A stretch of DNA of 64,000 nt, from contig JASXTE010000017.1 of the NCBI GenBank assembly GCA_030280995.1, positions 9,696,498 to 9,760,497 of the forward strand. The letters run 5' to 3'. This document shows positions 23,731 to 36,347 of the stretch, in pieces. Below the pieces are notes generated by a model. That model worked only from the letters and a program-made list of their open reading frames with translations. It was not told the DNA's origin and made no database searches. Positions within the stretch are counted from its first letter, which is position 1; the number at the start of each line of letters is the position of its first letter. Source of the stretch: Hemileia vastatrix. Lineage: Eukaryota; Basidiomycota; Pucciniomycetes; Pucciniales; Zaghouaniaceae. Both the position numbers and the translations under genes were made by a program.

Positions 23731-25047
23731 CATGCATAGATCCACCTTTTATAAGTCTTATATACTTAATATTAAGTTGCAATATGTTAGGGTAATCTTA
23801 AGAACCTTAAATATAAGGCAACATAATTCTTAATTAGACTTAAAGCTGTTGTTTTCATTGTTTTATGTAAAAATCAATAAAGGTCCTTTAAATCACTTAA
23901 AAGTTGATTACATGCACTATAAATTTAATAATATTATAAATGCACTTTAACAGATCAATTTTTTCTAATTGGAACTATTAATTTGGCTACTAAAATGTAT
24001 AAAAATAACCATTTTCAATTTTGGTGTTTTTTATGCCAAAAATGGCTTCTGTGTACTGGCCACATACTGCCTGTATTTTTCCCATGTTAATAGCTTCATT
24101 TTTAGCAAAGTTAGCTTTTCAAACTATAATTACCCCATATTCTACGCTCACTGTGGGGAAACATGCTTAAATAGGCAACAGGTGCTTATTTATTATCCTA
24201 GTTTAATTATAAATGCACTGATTTCATTAATAACATCAAGCTTGGTTCTTTAATTCACTACCACACTTAAATTTGCCTAAATTAGTCAAGGATTTACATG
24301 TGCAAGCACCTTCCAAGGACTGCATGTAGTTACCCCACATCTCACACCCTTTTTTTGGGTTTTTAAGTGGTTTCTCAGTCAATTTTGGTTATTTTTGAAT
24401 GGGGATTTCACATAGTTTGATGTCATGAATAGACCCATAATCTCTACTGTTAACCCCCCTTAATATTGATTAATAATTAGTCTTAACTTTCACTTTGTAA
24501 TCTTTTATTTTAATGTATTACACACATATACTCTCTTTTTTTCTTATTCAATATTTTTGATTGATTATCCCTATTACTACAGGATTTCGGAAGGTGATAT
24601 CATTCTATTTATGCTACTGGTCACTCTTTGTGTTGTTGGAAATGTCTATTAGCTGGAATGAGGCTTACTTAACTGTTTATAGAGCTTTTAAATCAAGGAG
24701 GTCATTGGGGAAGTTAATGGATATAAAAGGAGGGGGTTTTTGGTCTTGTTTTCTACATTCTTTATCATTACAATCAAAACATATAAAAAATAAAATTACA
24801 ATACATATAAATAGTACTTATAAACTCTTTGAATAGTATTTGAATTATTAAATCTATTTTTCTACCAACTATAAGATTGTAAGCCATATATAATTAGTGA
24901 GATTTAGATTACTGAGAGCCTTATATTGAGTTATATTTTTAATACTTGTTGGATTTGTACTAAATTATTCATATAGGACCATAAAATCTTCTAGAAAACT
25001 GACTATTCAAGCTAGTTCACATCTCTGTACTTTATCGCAGCCTGACA
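23731..25047 (+). repeat. El-1 3' LTR, second piece
   Basis: Continues the 3' LTR after El-3. It carries a TATA box (from 24722) and ends CAGCCTGACA, followed by the GTGAT duplication. Confidence 0.9.
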
Positions 25048-25052
25048 GTGAT

Positions 25053-26112
25053 ACTGCCAAATTTTTTGAGAAAAATATACTGTTCATGTAGTAGGCTGTA
25101 TACAATACATTGCTGAATACATACCACATTTTTTTATTTTCTCACAATCTTAACAAGAATTAGGGAATGAAAGTCCTGTTCCTAGAAATATATTCTCATT
25201 ACCACTTAAAACTTGTATTTCTTACAACCAACTACATATTTTTTCATTGAAAATGTGTAACATCACTATATTGTGACTCTAGCACAGGAGGAAAAGAGTG
25301 TGAACTAGACATTGATTTCAGCTTTTGTTTACAGGGCACACTTCTGGGTCTGCTCTATGAAGCAACCCTGGTTCTACACAGTGAGAGTGACCCTGGTTTT
25401 GCTCACATTTTTCTTGTTTTTCTGACATTGGCATCCCACCTTCTAGCACCTTTTCCCCTACTTCTCTCATCCATGTTGAGCTTTTTATACTGTAGTTTTT
25501 CTATACTTCTTTCTCCTCTTCCTTACTTCCATAATATGCTTCTCTCACTCCTGTTTTCTACCCTCACAGGTCCTCTGTCCTTCTCCCCCTGCTTCACCAC
25601 CCATCATCCATCTTACCTCTTTCTGTCACTTTTTTTTTGCTCTACACCATCCTTCTCTTTATCTTGAACAATTCTCATCTCTTCACTGCTCACTCCTAAA
25701 TCCACCTTTGGTAAGAAAATAAAAATCATAAAAAATTTACATCAAAAATAATAGCAAGGCATATGCCTAAAAAACAATGGACTAAAACACCATAAGCTAC
25801 ATGATTATTGAAATGGTAAAATTGCACAAAAAGTTCTGGTTCATGATATTTGAGCATTCCCCAGAATACTTTGTTAATAAAATGGAGTGCAGCAAAAACT
25901 TAACTATTTCATGCTCAGGTAAAAAATTTTTAACACAAAAACACTATTCCCTTAGGTGTTTGGCAAAGGTAAGGCTGTTTTCTATAGCAAAAAACATGAG
26001 ATAATCAATTTATGTTAATAAACCAATCTTTTTCTGCATTTATGATTTACATGTTCAATGACAAATAGGGGCAACTTGCATCAACCAAGCCACTCACTGA
26101 AAAAACATCAAT
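25053..26112. other. Intergenic DNA, no gene seen
   Basis: Contains a pyrimidine-rich tract (about 25380-25680) whose 79-codon Ser/Leu/Phe/Pro reading is best explained by composition. No repeats shared with the elements. Confidence 0.5.
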
Positions 26113-26462
26113 AGGGGGTGCCGGTTCTGGAAAATATGTGCTTAATGTATGTGAGGATTTAAAACCAAAGAAGCAATTAAATTTTTCAAAAATGGGTGTC
26201 AGTTATGACCTCAAATCAGCACTTTTTTCCTAATTTTTTTTCAAAACCACATGTCAGCCACATCATCACTTTTTTTCCCAACCCATACCTGTCACATGTG
26301 ACACCCAGACTTCAATCCTTACATCAATCCTTGGCACACACCCCTCACTGAGATTTGAAAAATCTTATTGTGACACTTTAACCAGGCATTTTTTTCCTCC
26401 TTTTTTTATGTTTTCAACCTCCCCATATCAGATTTCCACCTTCATCAAAGGTCAATTGCTTT

Positions 26463-26715
26463 TTGTTGATGGAAGATGAAGTAAAAAAGAAAAAAAAATT
26501 GAGGATAGACATCAATCCTAAGCAAATGAAGGAGAGGTTCAAAAGTTATCAATTAAAATATAAAAAGGCACATTTTGCTTCCACTTCCACTGGCTTTGGT
26601 ATTGATGATTATGATTTGGAAATAGAATTACTACTGTTTCCAAAAACTCAATGTCATGTACCTTTTCTATGAGGAAATGGATATTCATTTTGGTTCCTGA
26701 TTTAATAGTTACTTT
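26463..26715 (+). pseudogene. Fragment resembling a Myb/SANT-like DNA-binding domain protein
   Basis: Reads MKERFKSYQLKYKKAHF, STGFGIDDYD and, after a one-base frameshift near 26668, PFYEEMDIHFGS then stop. The order K-RF-KYK-A-F-STGFG...(C)P(Y/F)-MD-FGS recalls the tail of SANT-like domains common in fungal transposon-associated proteins. This is from memory and short, so only a relic is claimed. MITE1 begins right after it. Confidence 0.35.
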
Positions 26716-26954
26716 CACTACACAATATAGGGGGTGGACTTGCTAGCAAGTCCCCAACCTGAACTCAGACTGAACTTATACTGAACCCATACTGAACTCT
26801 ATATGAACACCCACCTAAAACTTTTTGGCTGAGTGGTGCTCATCCCTGATTGTATGATTCCTTTGTCAATAGCTCAATGTGTGTTCAATCTGGGATGAGT
26901 TTGGGTCCAAGTTTGCAGACTTTCCAGCAAGTCGGCCTCCCATATTGTGTGGTG
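26716..26954. mobile_element. MITE1: CACTA-like miniature transposon
   Basis: 239 bp with terminal inverted repeats CACTACACAATATAGGGGG / CACCACACAATATGGGAGG and a 3-bp duplication TTT (26713-26715, 26955-26957). CACTA ends and a 3-bp duplication fit the CACTA (EnSpm) superfamily. Next to the left end is the palindrome GGACTTGCTAGCAAGTCC. No coding capacity. Confidence 0.75.
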
Positions 26955-27149
26955 TTTTAATCTTATCAAAAATAGTTTTATCATGAGATTCAGATAACAC
27001 CATTTTTCCTTACTGGACTTTTGGAATTATAGATGGTAAAAAAATACTGACACTTGTGTAAAACTCCTCATCACCAACATAATTTTATCACCTCACCACC
27101 AACTTGAATTTCTAAATAAAGCCAAGTCAAAAAATTTCTATGTCTTTTT

Positions 27150-27300
27150 GAAAAATTTGGCAATAATCTCCCCTGCATTTTATTGAAGCAAGGGGTGGGT
27201 ATTACCAGTTTTTTTAAGTCATCACTTTTCCATATCAGATTTGAAAATTTGGCAAGACCCTACCCTGCATTTTATTGAAGTAAGGGGTGAAAATCGAAAA
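27150..27300 (+). repeat. Short direct repeat
   Basis: Two copies about 92-95 bp apart share AAATTTGGCAA and CCCTGCATTTTATTGAAG followed by AAGGGGTG. No known function. Confidence 0.5.
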
Positions 27301-29233
27301 AATTTAATATAATTCCATAAACTAATAAATTAATAAAAATATAAATAAGATAAATCAAATTTACTAGTTTTAAAGTAATGAAAACTCCTCAAGGCAAAAT
27401 GCAGACCAAATCTATAAACTAAGTTTGGGACTTTCCACAGTTATAGGCAAGATGAACCCCATGAAATAATTTAATGTTATCATGATTACCATTTATACAA
27501 CACAAGGTCGTTAGCTCATTACTTTAGTTTAGTAAATTGAAATATCAGATTTATTAGTTAAAAATTATGAAAGAATAAAAAATATTTGATGAATTTAAAA
27601 ATCCCCAAACTTTTTTTATCTACCTAAAGGCTTGTAAATCTATTAATTTCACCTTCTTTTTTTACCTTGTTGATTTCTTGGACTAACTTTTGACTGATCT
27701 GATAAGAGAAGTGAAAATGAGTGAAGGGTTAGACATATGAAAATGGTAAGAAAAAGAAAAAAACACACCTTAATTAAAGGGAAGAATAATAAGTAAAGAT
27801 ATAGGTAGTTTGAGGAATCTGGAATAATAAATGCATGATGTGAACTTTATGATATGCATTATGAAATAAATAAATGTGAAATTGGGAAAAAAAAACTCAT
27901 CTTTACAGGTCAATATCTCAGCAACCACTGAACCAAATTCAAATTGGTTTGCTGGAAATGAAAGATATGCTTCAGAAGTATCTTCAGCTAACAGGAAAGT
28001 AGATTTTAATAAACCTAAACTTAATTCAAAGTCTGATTTTCAAAACTTTAAAAAACTTGAAAAGTAATAATTGAAATGACAACATGAGGAGTTGAATAAG
28101 TCCACTTTTACCCAGATATGAGTCCTACATATAATAAAGTATGAAATTTTCATAGAAAGAATGAGATATCCTATAGACATGAAAAAAAAGTAGATGAGAC
28201 TTACCTTGATTGAAAGGTAGGAAAAATAGAGTGAGAAAGAGTGAATTTCAAATTTGGGGGAAATTGAATATGGAGCAAGTTAAATGCTTAAAGAATGTGC
28301 AATGTATGTATTTCAATGACATGGAACCAAAAAAAAGAGAAATAGGAGAAAGGGGGAATAATGACCAAGCCAAGGAGGGATGAAGAGTAGGATGATGGAG
28401 CTAAAAAAAGAAAGAGAAGAGGTAGAGAACAAAAAAGGTTAATTTAACATTTTAAAATCAAACAAATAAACACTTACTAAAAAAAATTAAGATACAAAAA
28501 ACAAAAAAAAATTAGCAAATATATAAGTAAAGATGAAAAAATGACTTACCTGGAGAGATGAGTTGAGAAAACAATTGACTTTAAATTATTTTAGGGATGA
28601 AAGAGTAGAGATGGAAATGGATATAAGTGATGAAAGAAAAAAAGAATGACTGAAAATTTATGCAATTTCATGTTGAGCTGATGAAGGAAAACAAAGAGAC
28701 TATAACAGAAAATTTAAAATCAAAGTCAATATGCAAATAAGAATAACTATTCTAAGGTAAAATTCCTGAGAAGTCCTGAAAAGCTGTCTAAAACTTGGTA
28801 CAGAAAGGTTAAGAAATGTTTTGATGGTGCACTTGGGGTATGAAGTACTTGAGGATTTCTTGAAAGAAGGTAACTTTTCCTGGCAATTTTTTTATAAAAA
28901 AAGAAAATCTTCTTCAAGATTGGAATTAAAATTTCAATCAGATTCCATGAGGAGATCAAGAGCTATAAAAGTCATTGTTTGATGTAGCTTATCACAATTT
29001 GAGAGTGAGGAAGGAATTACTCTAATATAGTATAAAAATTATTATGATGTGCAATGTTTTGAGTTTTAAAGTGTTATTCTGTGGAGTGATGCTGAAAAAT
29101 CAGTGATATGGGATGTTATGGTGAAATCAGCTCTTTAGGTTGAGAAAGTTTGGATTTGAGTGAAATAAGTGACTTATTTAATTTTAAAATCCACCAGTTT
29201 TGGGGCTAGTGTGTTTTAGAAATCAAGTGAAAC
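27301..29233. other. Interior of the candidate transposon, no gene recognised
   Basis: Purine-rich on the plus strand, with several short frames. A 70-codon minus-strand frame (28747-28959) has no recognisable domain. Confidence 0.4.
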
Positions 29234-29439
29234 TTTTCCAGAACTGACACCCCCTAATGATTGATTGTTACATCTTTCTTTTCCTCCATGTAATAGTCAG
29301 AAGTCAAAATTTATGAGGGCAAATGTAAATTTTTCTTGCCCAACATATCTATTCAATATGCAGCATGATATTGAATATCCATCTATAGCCTTCTAAGTGT
29401 ATTCAAAAAATGTGTCAACTCAAAGAAAACCAATAAATA

Positions 29440-29758
29440 TCAAAAAACAATCATTAAAAAAGTGTAAAAAAATTGGATAAAAAATCATGAAATTCATGAA
29501 AATCATTATCTTCATCAAATACATCAAATTAAAAAAAATCATGTAACTCATGAAATTCAAAAAAATTAAAAAAGTCAAAAAAAATCATAAAAATCAAAAA
29601 AATACAAAATTAATAAAAATCCAAGAATACACAAAAGTTAAAAAAAAATATGAAAATCATATAAATTGAAAAAATTTTGTAAATAAAAAAAATATTAAAA
29701 ATAAAAAAAATAAAAAAAAATAAAAGATAAAAAGATAACAAAAATCATAAAAATCATA
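29440..29758. repeat. A-rich low-complexity tract
   Basis: Irregular repeats of AAAATCAT / AAAATAAAA. A similar tract lies at 31430-31970 on the other side of MITE2, suggesting MITE2 entered this A-rich DNA. Confidence 0.7.
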
Positions 29759-31415
29759 CACTACACAATATAGGGGGTAGACTTACTAGCAAGACCATAA
29801 CATGATATCAGACCAAACTCTACTTGATCTTTCAGGCTGGGTTTAAGTACGGAGATGTGAATAGCTTAATTAGTCATTTGTTTGGAAGATTTAAATGGTC
29901 CTATATGAATACTGTAGTATAAATCCAATAAGTATTAAAACATCTCTCAATATAAGGGTTTCAGTAATTTTAATCTCACTAATTATAAATGATTTAAAAT
30001 CTTATAGTTGGTAGAAAAATAGAGAAATATAATTCAAACACTATTCAAATACTTTAACAGTACTAATGAAATGTATTGTAATTGTAAATTTTATATGATT
30101 TGATTGTAATGATAAAGAATGTAGAAAATAAGACAAAAAATCTCCTCCTTTTATACCCAATAATTCCTCCATTTTCTTCATTAATGTACCAGTCCAATCC
30201 ATGGATAATGACGCCTCATTCTAGCTAATAAAACTATTCAACAACATAAGAAAAAACCAATGACATAATTATAATAATATCACCTGCCAAAATCCTGAAA
30301 TAATAGGGATAATCCATCAAAAATAAAAGAATAAGCTAAAAAGAGAGTAAATGTGTATAATACCTTAAAATAAAAGACTAAAAAAAGGAAAGAATAACAC
30401 TAAATACTACACAATATTACAGGGGATAAAAAGTAGAAATGATGGGGCTAATTGTGTCATTATACTATCTGGAATCCCCACTCAAAAATGACCAAAACTG
30501 GCTGAGAAACCACTGAGAAACCTCAAAAAAGGATGTGGGATGTGGGGTAAATACATGCAGTCCTTGGCAGGTGCTAGCACAATTAAATCCTTGACTAACT
30601 TAGGCAAATTTAATGGTGGTAGTTAGTTAAAGCGCCAAGATTGAGGTTATTGATGAAATTAGTGCATATAACAAGGTCAATGCATTTATAATTAAATTAG
30701 GACACTAAATTAGCTTCTGTCACTTATTTTAGTGTGTTTCCCCACAGTGGGTGAATAATGTGGGGTAATTTTAGTGTGAAAAAGATAACTTTTCTAAAAA
30801 TGAAGCTATTGACATGGGAAAAATGCAGGCAGCATGTGGCCAGTACACAGAGGCCATTTCTAGCATAAAAAACACCAAATTTGAAAAGTGTAATTTTTTT
30901 GCATTTGAATAGCCAAATCAATAGTTCTAATTAAGAAAATTTGATCTGTCAAAGTGCATTTCTTGTTTTTTCCATAAAATAATGAAAACAACAGATTTAA
31001 GTCTACTTAAAAATTATGTAGCCTTATTTTTAAGGCTCTTAAGATTACTCTTACATATCCCAACTTAATATTAAGTACATAAGACTTATAAAAGGTGGAT
31101 ATATGCATGTATATAAGGTGTAATACTGGCATATATTGTATTTTATCATTAATTTCACTTATGTTTACAACTTGTGTGCTTCTAATTATTGCTCCCATGT
31201 ATAGTCCATGTGCTTAACATAATTTGTAAGTAATTTTTACTCAGTCCTGGGAATCTCCAGGCTGACATGAAACCCACCTAAAACTGTTCAGCTGAGTGGT
31301 GTCCATCCCTGATTGTATGGTTCCTTTGTCAATAGCTCAATGTGTGTTTAATCTGTGGTGAATTTGAGTCCAAGGTTGTGGACTTGCTAGCAAGTCCCCT
31401 CCCCGTATTGTGTGT
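29759..31415. mobile_element. MITE2, split by a family II solo LTR
   Basis: The left part (29759-29829) starts CACTACACAATATAGGGGG and has a degenerate GGACTTGCTAGCAAGTCC; the right part (31268-31415) continues with the MITE1 interior (CCATCCCTGATTGTATGG) and ends CCGTATTGTGTG. The right terminus has lost a few bases. Confidence 0.75.
29830..31267 (-). repeat. Solo LTR of family II inside MITE2
   Basis: 1438 bp in reverse orientation to the El-1 LTR, left end TTTCAGGCTG (for TGTCAGGCTG), right end CCAGGCTGACA. No internal element sequence is attached. The flanks TGATC and TGAAA are a probable decayed duplication. It arose by LTR-LTR recombination after insertion into MITE2. Confidence 0.85.
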
Positions 31416-31429
31416 TTAATTATTATTAG

Positions 31430-31970
31430 ATAAATTAAATAAATTAAAAAGGAAAAGAATTATTATTATTATAAAAATTAAATAAATTAAAAAAGTAAAT
31501 AATTCTTATAAATGGTATAAAACTTAAAAACTTAAATAGATCTAAATAATTTAAAATAGCCATTAAAATCATAAATATTGTTAATTTCAAAAAATTTAAA
31601 ATCATCATAAAAACACTAAAAACCATAAAAGTCAATAATTTCAAATAAATCATTAAAAATCATAAAAATTAAAATATTAAAAAAGATAAATACTTGAAAA
31701 CTAAAAAAATATTCGAAAAATCTATTACTATCATTAAATGAAATTTTTTAAAAAATTATAATAAATCAGCAAAATCATTAAACCATAAAATTCACCAAAT
31801 TGATTCAAAATGTAAAAGTCATCAAAATCATCAAAATCATAAATGTCACAAAACAAAACAAAAAAGAGCAAAAGCAACAAAGCAAAAATATAGAGTAAAT
31901 CCAAGAATTTTTTAATGAAATAAAAATTAGAAAAGAAATAAATCATAATATTTTTAAACTTCAAAGAAAA
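31430..31970. repeat. A-rich low-complexity tract
   Basis: Irregular AAAATCATAAAAA repeats; minus-strand Phe/Leu/Ile-rich frames here are compositional. Confidence 0.6.
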
Positions 31971-34229
31971 TATTTATATCAAATTAATCATAAAAGCCAT
32001 TATAAATATAGAAACTTATGGCATAAAAAATTATCCTTAAAAAAGAAATTATAGAATGATAGACATCAATTTGATATTATCAAGATAATCATTTTGAGTT
32101 TATCAATATTTTTTCAAAAAAATCAATAATTTCTTTAAAGTAATTACTATTATTAAAATTTTACAATTAAGAAAACCATAATATTCTCATTATCAAATTT
32201 AGTTAAGAACACAAGATAAATAATAGAAAAGTAACAAAAATGTAAAAATTTAAAAAGCAGAGAAATTAAAAATTAACAATATAAATTTCAGAAGGACAAG
32301 TTAAAATAGAGGTTTAAATTTTTTTAAGTCAATTAATAAATAGTCCCATATGAATTAAGTTTTTCAGCATATCAGTGAGAACATTGTATTTATAAGGGTC
32401 AATTAAATAATCAATACATTCAGGTGTTATTTTATTATAATATCCCAAGCTTACAGGAAGTAGAGAAATAGTAATTATAGAATTTAAAAGTAATCATCTT
32501 ATCTAATTATTTTTAATAAAGTATCAAATAGATTAAATAACTACATAATAACTCTTTGAATTATTATATACTTTTTAAGAGGCTAGATTAAAGTGCAACA
32601 AATCTTCTCATTATATACATCAAAAAACATTTCCAAATGACTCAAATAACTAGTAACATAGAATACCTAAAGAATCAAAAAAGGACAAAAGAGTCTGAAA
32701 GATACACTCACTAACCTAAAAATGGATAAAATCTGAACTAAAAGATATAATAATCTAAAAAGGTAAGATCAAAAAAACCAAATAAAATGTCTCCCCAATG
32801 GAATCAAATAATTAATCAATGAATAAGATATAGAAAAAGGAAAAAGGAAAAAGAAGTAAGGAGATTATCAGAGAATTGATGTATTAAAACATGGACAGTT
32901 AACCTGTCATCTGAAAAATTAAGGGTTTAGGGAAAGACTTTCTATAAATTCCCTCCACATATACAGAATTGTATGCAATATTACATAGGTTGGTTAAAAT
33001 CTATGCTAAGATCCACTGAGTCTCACTCTAGTTGATTAACAGAATTTTTTTTCTGTAGTTAATATACAGTGTGCACCTAGTCATAGCCTTTGATGAATTC
33101 ACAAAAATTGAGTTACAGACTTAAAATTATGCTTGGAAGGTTAAGTAAGTATCACCATTATTTCTTTTAACAGCACCTTTTCAAAATTTGAAAATGTGTA
33201 ACATTCTAAAGCTTAATAGTAAAAGTCATAGTTTGTGCAAAAACATGTTTTAGGACTTTAAGAATAGTCTAGAGCTTCTGTAGTATATAGCACATTCTAA
33301 TTACTACCTTAGGTGGCCAATGATCTAGAATAAAAGTGTATGGATGTATCAAACATAGAAAAAGATGGTTATACATGTGGTTGAAGCAGTTCCTTGCAGA
33401 TTATTATTCTTAATCCTTCCTCAAACCACCACTTTTTCTTTATCTCACAAATTCATTAACATTTTAAAAAACACAGAATCTTGGATTTTGATTTTTTTGT
33501 CACATCATTAATTATTTGGTAAATTTTTATCTTTTCTTGTATGAAATTTTTTTGATCTAGAACTGAAAAATTTTTGGCTTATTTTTTCACATTATGGCAT
33601 GGATTTTAATAGGTGGTTCAAGTCCACTTGTCTTCAAGATAAATGAAACTATCATTTTTGTTGTTCTCTTTTCCCTCAGGATGAATAAGCAAGTATCTTA
33701 AATTGATAATTTTTCACATTCCCAAATAGTTGATTGCTTTACCAAGTTGCACTGCTTCTATTTTAAACCCTACCTCCATTTTCACAATAACTGGATTAAA
33801 ATAACAAAATAAAAAAATTGTGATTTATTTCAGAAGAAGTATCATCTATGGCATTAATGATACCATCTTAAGCTCATTATTAGTATTCTAGCCCCCAAAT
33901 ATCTGCATTTCCTGTTTGTGGCCTTCAAACAAATATTTATTTTTTCCTTTTGAAAGTTTATGGCTTCTTATAATCATTATTTTAGTTTATTTTTCTCACT
34001 TTATAGCTCTCATCCTTAAGAGATGTCTTGCTTTAAAAATTTTTTCATGTGGTTTTTCAAAACTAAAATTTCAAACAAGAAAGTTGAGCTAATCAACACA
34101 AAATATTAGGGGAGTACTTTCTATGAATTCTGATATTGTAGCTCAGATAGAAATAAGACTGAAATCTTGAAATATCTCTGAGTAGAATACTGTCTAATAT
34201 TTACTGAATTTAACCCAAAGATTTTTTGA
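31971..34229. other. Intergenic DNA, no gene seen
   Basis: A+T-rich, stops in all frames, no similarity to the elements in the window. Confidence 0.5.
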
Positions 34230-34769
34230 GGCATAAATGATTACTTACTGTGAATTGGATCAGAAATTACTGATAATGAGATCAACACTCACTCAGAATT
34301 GGATAAGCTATGATTGAGAATTAGATAAACACTGAATGAGAATTGAATAAGCACTGACTGAGCATAGGATCAGCTATGACTGAGAACTTGATTGGAAATA
34401 ACTAAGTGTTGGCTAAGAACTTACTGATAATTGGATAATATATGACTGAGCTTTTCCTCCAATATGAATGAGAATTGTCTCAGCTATGACTGATAATTGG
34501 CTTATAAATGACTTATTGTTAGTTCAGATATGACTTCACATTGTCTTAGAAATTAATGAGCATTTTATCAGGTATGAGAGAGAGAGTAGGCTCATCTAAC
34601 ACTGAAAATTGGCTAAGAAATGACTTAGTATTGGTTCAGAAGGGGATGAGAACTGTCTCAGAAATTAATGAGAATCGTCGTACAAATAACTGAGAGTTGT
34701 CTTAGAAATAACTGAGAAATTTCTCGTCAATTACTGAGAATTTTCATATCAATGAGTGATATTTGTCTC
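34230..34769. repeat. 22-bp minisatellite, left part
   Basis: About 24 degenerate units of a 22-bp repeat related to AATTGTCTCAGAAATGACTG with strict spacing. The array is interrupted at 34770 by El-4 (duplication GTCTC at 34765-34769) and continues at 44935-44943, 45756-45837 and 54466 onward in the same register. Confidence 0.85.
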
Positions 34770-36045
34770 TGTCAGCCAGGCTACACCAGGAGCCCAGTAA
34801 ATTGTATGTTAATCTATTGGAGCTTAATGAGGGCGAAAAATTATGCATTTTATGTATATAAATTAATATTATATTGCATAATAAAATTATATAACAATTT
34901 TATTATAATATAACTAAAATAAGGGTTATATTAAATTTATTATTAAATAAATTATAGATACAACTAAAACTCATTAAATACTTTATATTCTATAAAATGT
35001 TGGCGCATTTTTCATGTATTTAATACTTCTAAATTATTAATTAATTCATTAAATATATTATAGTTAAAAAATCAAAATATTAACTTATAATACAATTAAG
35101 TAAATAAATTAAATTAAAGTATTAAAATAAAACTTTTATATAATATGAATTATAAATATTGAGCGCTTTTTTGACTCATAATTATTTCATTAAAGTATTA
35201 AATTAGTCAAAATATTTTATTTAATTAATTACTAATGTTGTATTCTAAAATTTAGTAATAATATTAAATTAATAAATTGTTTTAACCTAATTTAATTATT
35301 ACACTAATAAAATGGGTTATATTAATTAATATCTTATGTTCCAGACTTAATTAATTAGTTATACTAATTATTTTATTAAAATAGTTTAATTTTTATGTCT
35401 CACTTAAAATGGGCTATTATCAAACATGTTATAAATTGAATTAGTTAATACTTCAATTGTTTCAATCTTATTTAATTACTCACTTATTTTAAAGATTTGT
35501 TTGGGGTTAAATTGGTGGATTTTTTGGGCTCTTACTTATTTTTTAATTAATTGTTTTATATTTTTCCCTTACAGATTTGGTACACTTACTTTTAACTATT
35601 AATTATTTCTTACCTTATTTTTTATAGGATATATTTTCTTGTGGTGCTTCAGAGGGCCCCTCGCCTATATAAGGGCCTTGGGAAACCCCCTGTGGCTCGA
35701 TCACTTATTATATACACTCAACTCAATACAATTTTAATTATATTACATTTATTTTTTTATTAGCCTTATAAAATCTAAATTTAAAAGTAAATAAATATTT
35801 TATGGTTGCAATAGGTCTAATAATAATATTATTGATTGCCACACATTAAAAGTAACTACTAGTAAAATAATTATATTATAATTTAAAGACCCTTACTATT
35901 TTGTCAAAGTTCCCAAGCAAGTCTCGTCGCCTTCTCTTTTAAAATACATAGATTTTTTTATTATTATTTTACCTTTTTATTTTATCTTGCCTTCCTCCTT
36001 TATATCTTCCTTCTCCTTCTTCTCCTTCTAGACAACTGGCCAATA
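34770..36045 (+). repeat. El-4 5' LTR (family III)
   Basis: 1276 bp, TGTCAGCCAGGC...CTGGCCAATA. The last 624 bp resemble 44305-44934 more than the U5 part of the adjacent 3' LTR. Confidence 0.9.
35666..35673 (+). promoter_or_regulatory. TATA box of the family III LTR
   Basis: TATATAAG followed by GGCCTTGG and, about 35 bases later, ATCACTTATTATA. The same pattern is at 43899 in the 3' LTR and as TATAAAAG at 59360 in El-7, suggesting a conserved core promoter and start region. Confidence 0.65.
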
Positions 36046-36047
36046 AG

Positions 36048-36060
36048 TGGAAGCCTTTCC
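36048..36060 (+). promoter_or_regulatory. Primer-binding site of El-4
   Basis: TGGAAGCCTTTCC two bases after the LTR. In El-7 it is TGGGGACCTTTCC and both are followed by AAACGA. Confidence 0.65.
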
Positions 36061-36347
36061 AAACGAGGATGAAAATACGCCACCTTGCGACAAACGACAT
36101 AGCACACGGACCACCCAGCCAAAAAAGAAACTTTTGCCGCAACCGTGTTTCAAACTTTGTTTCGATCATTTAGGTTTATATTAAATTAAATCATATATTA
36201 TTTTGAAGTGATTTTATGATCACTATAGTAAGTTAACCTTTGCACCTCTCACTCATATTATTATATTTTTACTGAAATAACAGTGTTTGTGGCTTAATTG
36301 CTGATTCACTGAGTGTAAGTGTTCATTATTTTTTTTAATTTTTTTTT

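Larger units (their letters stand above)
187..25047 (+). mobile_element. El-1: family II Ty3/gypsy chromovirus, split by El-2 and El-3
   Basis: An LTR retrotransposon whose ends are joined by a perfect 5-bp target-site duplication, GTGAT at 182-186 and 25048-25052. Once El-2 (3845-12693) and El-3 (17314-23725) are taken out, it consists of a 5' LTR (187-1664), PBS, leader, two-intron gag leader region, gag, protease, RT, RNase H, integrase, chromodomain, a purine tract GGGTGGGAAAG (17146-17156) and a 3' LTR (17157-17313 plus 23731-25047). Both LTRs are about 1.47 kb and start and end with degenerate TGTCAG...TGACA. The coding part has many stops and frameshifts. It is the oldest element in this nest, because both others sit inside it. 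Confidence 0.9.
26113..29256. mobile_element. Candidate inverted-repeat DNA transposon, decayed
   Basis: The left end AGGGGGTGCCGGTTCTGG (from 26114) is repeated in reverse at 29234-29255 (AGGGGGTGTCAGTTCTGG), about 22 bp with two mismatches; TA flanks the GGGGG at both ends, as expected for Tc1/mariner-like insertion, though other superfamilies are possible. The interior holds a decayed SANT-like coding piece and MITE1. No transposase catalytic domain was recognised. Minus-strand splice-donor-like GGTAAGTC motifs occur near 28194 and 28546. Confidence 0.35.

Noticed and set aside
25428..25667. 79-codon Ser/Leu/Phe/Pro-rich frame
   Set aside because: Explained by a pyrimidine-rich tract; no domain, no conservation.
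28747..28959. 70-codon minus-strand frame as a hAT-like transposase piece
   Set aside because: A loose resemblance only; no catalytic motif and no continuation in neighbouring exons.
33613..33627. GTGGTTCAAGTCCAC, looks like a tRNA T-arm with B box
   Set aside because: No matching acceptor stem, anticodon arm or D arm upstream within tRNA distance.
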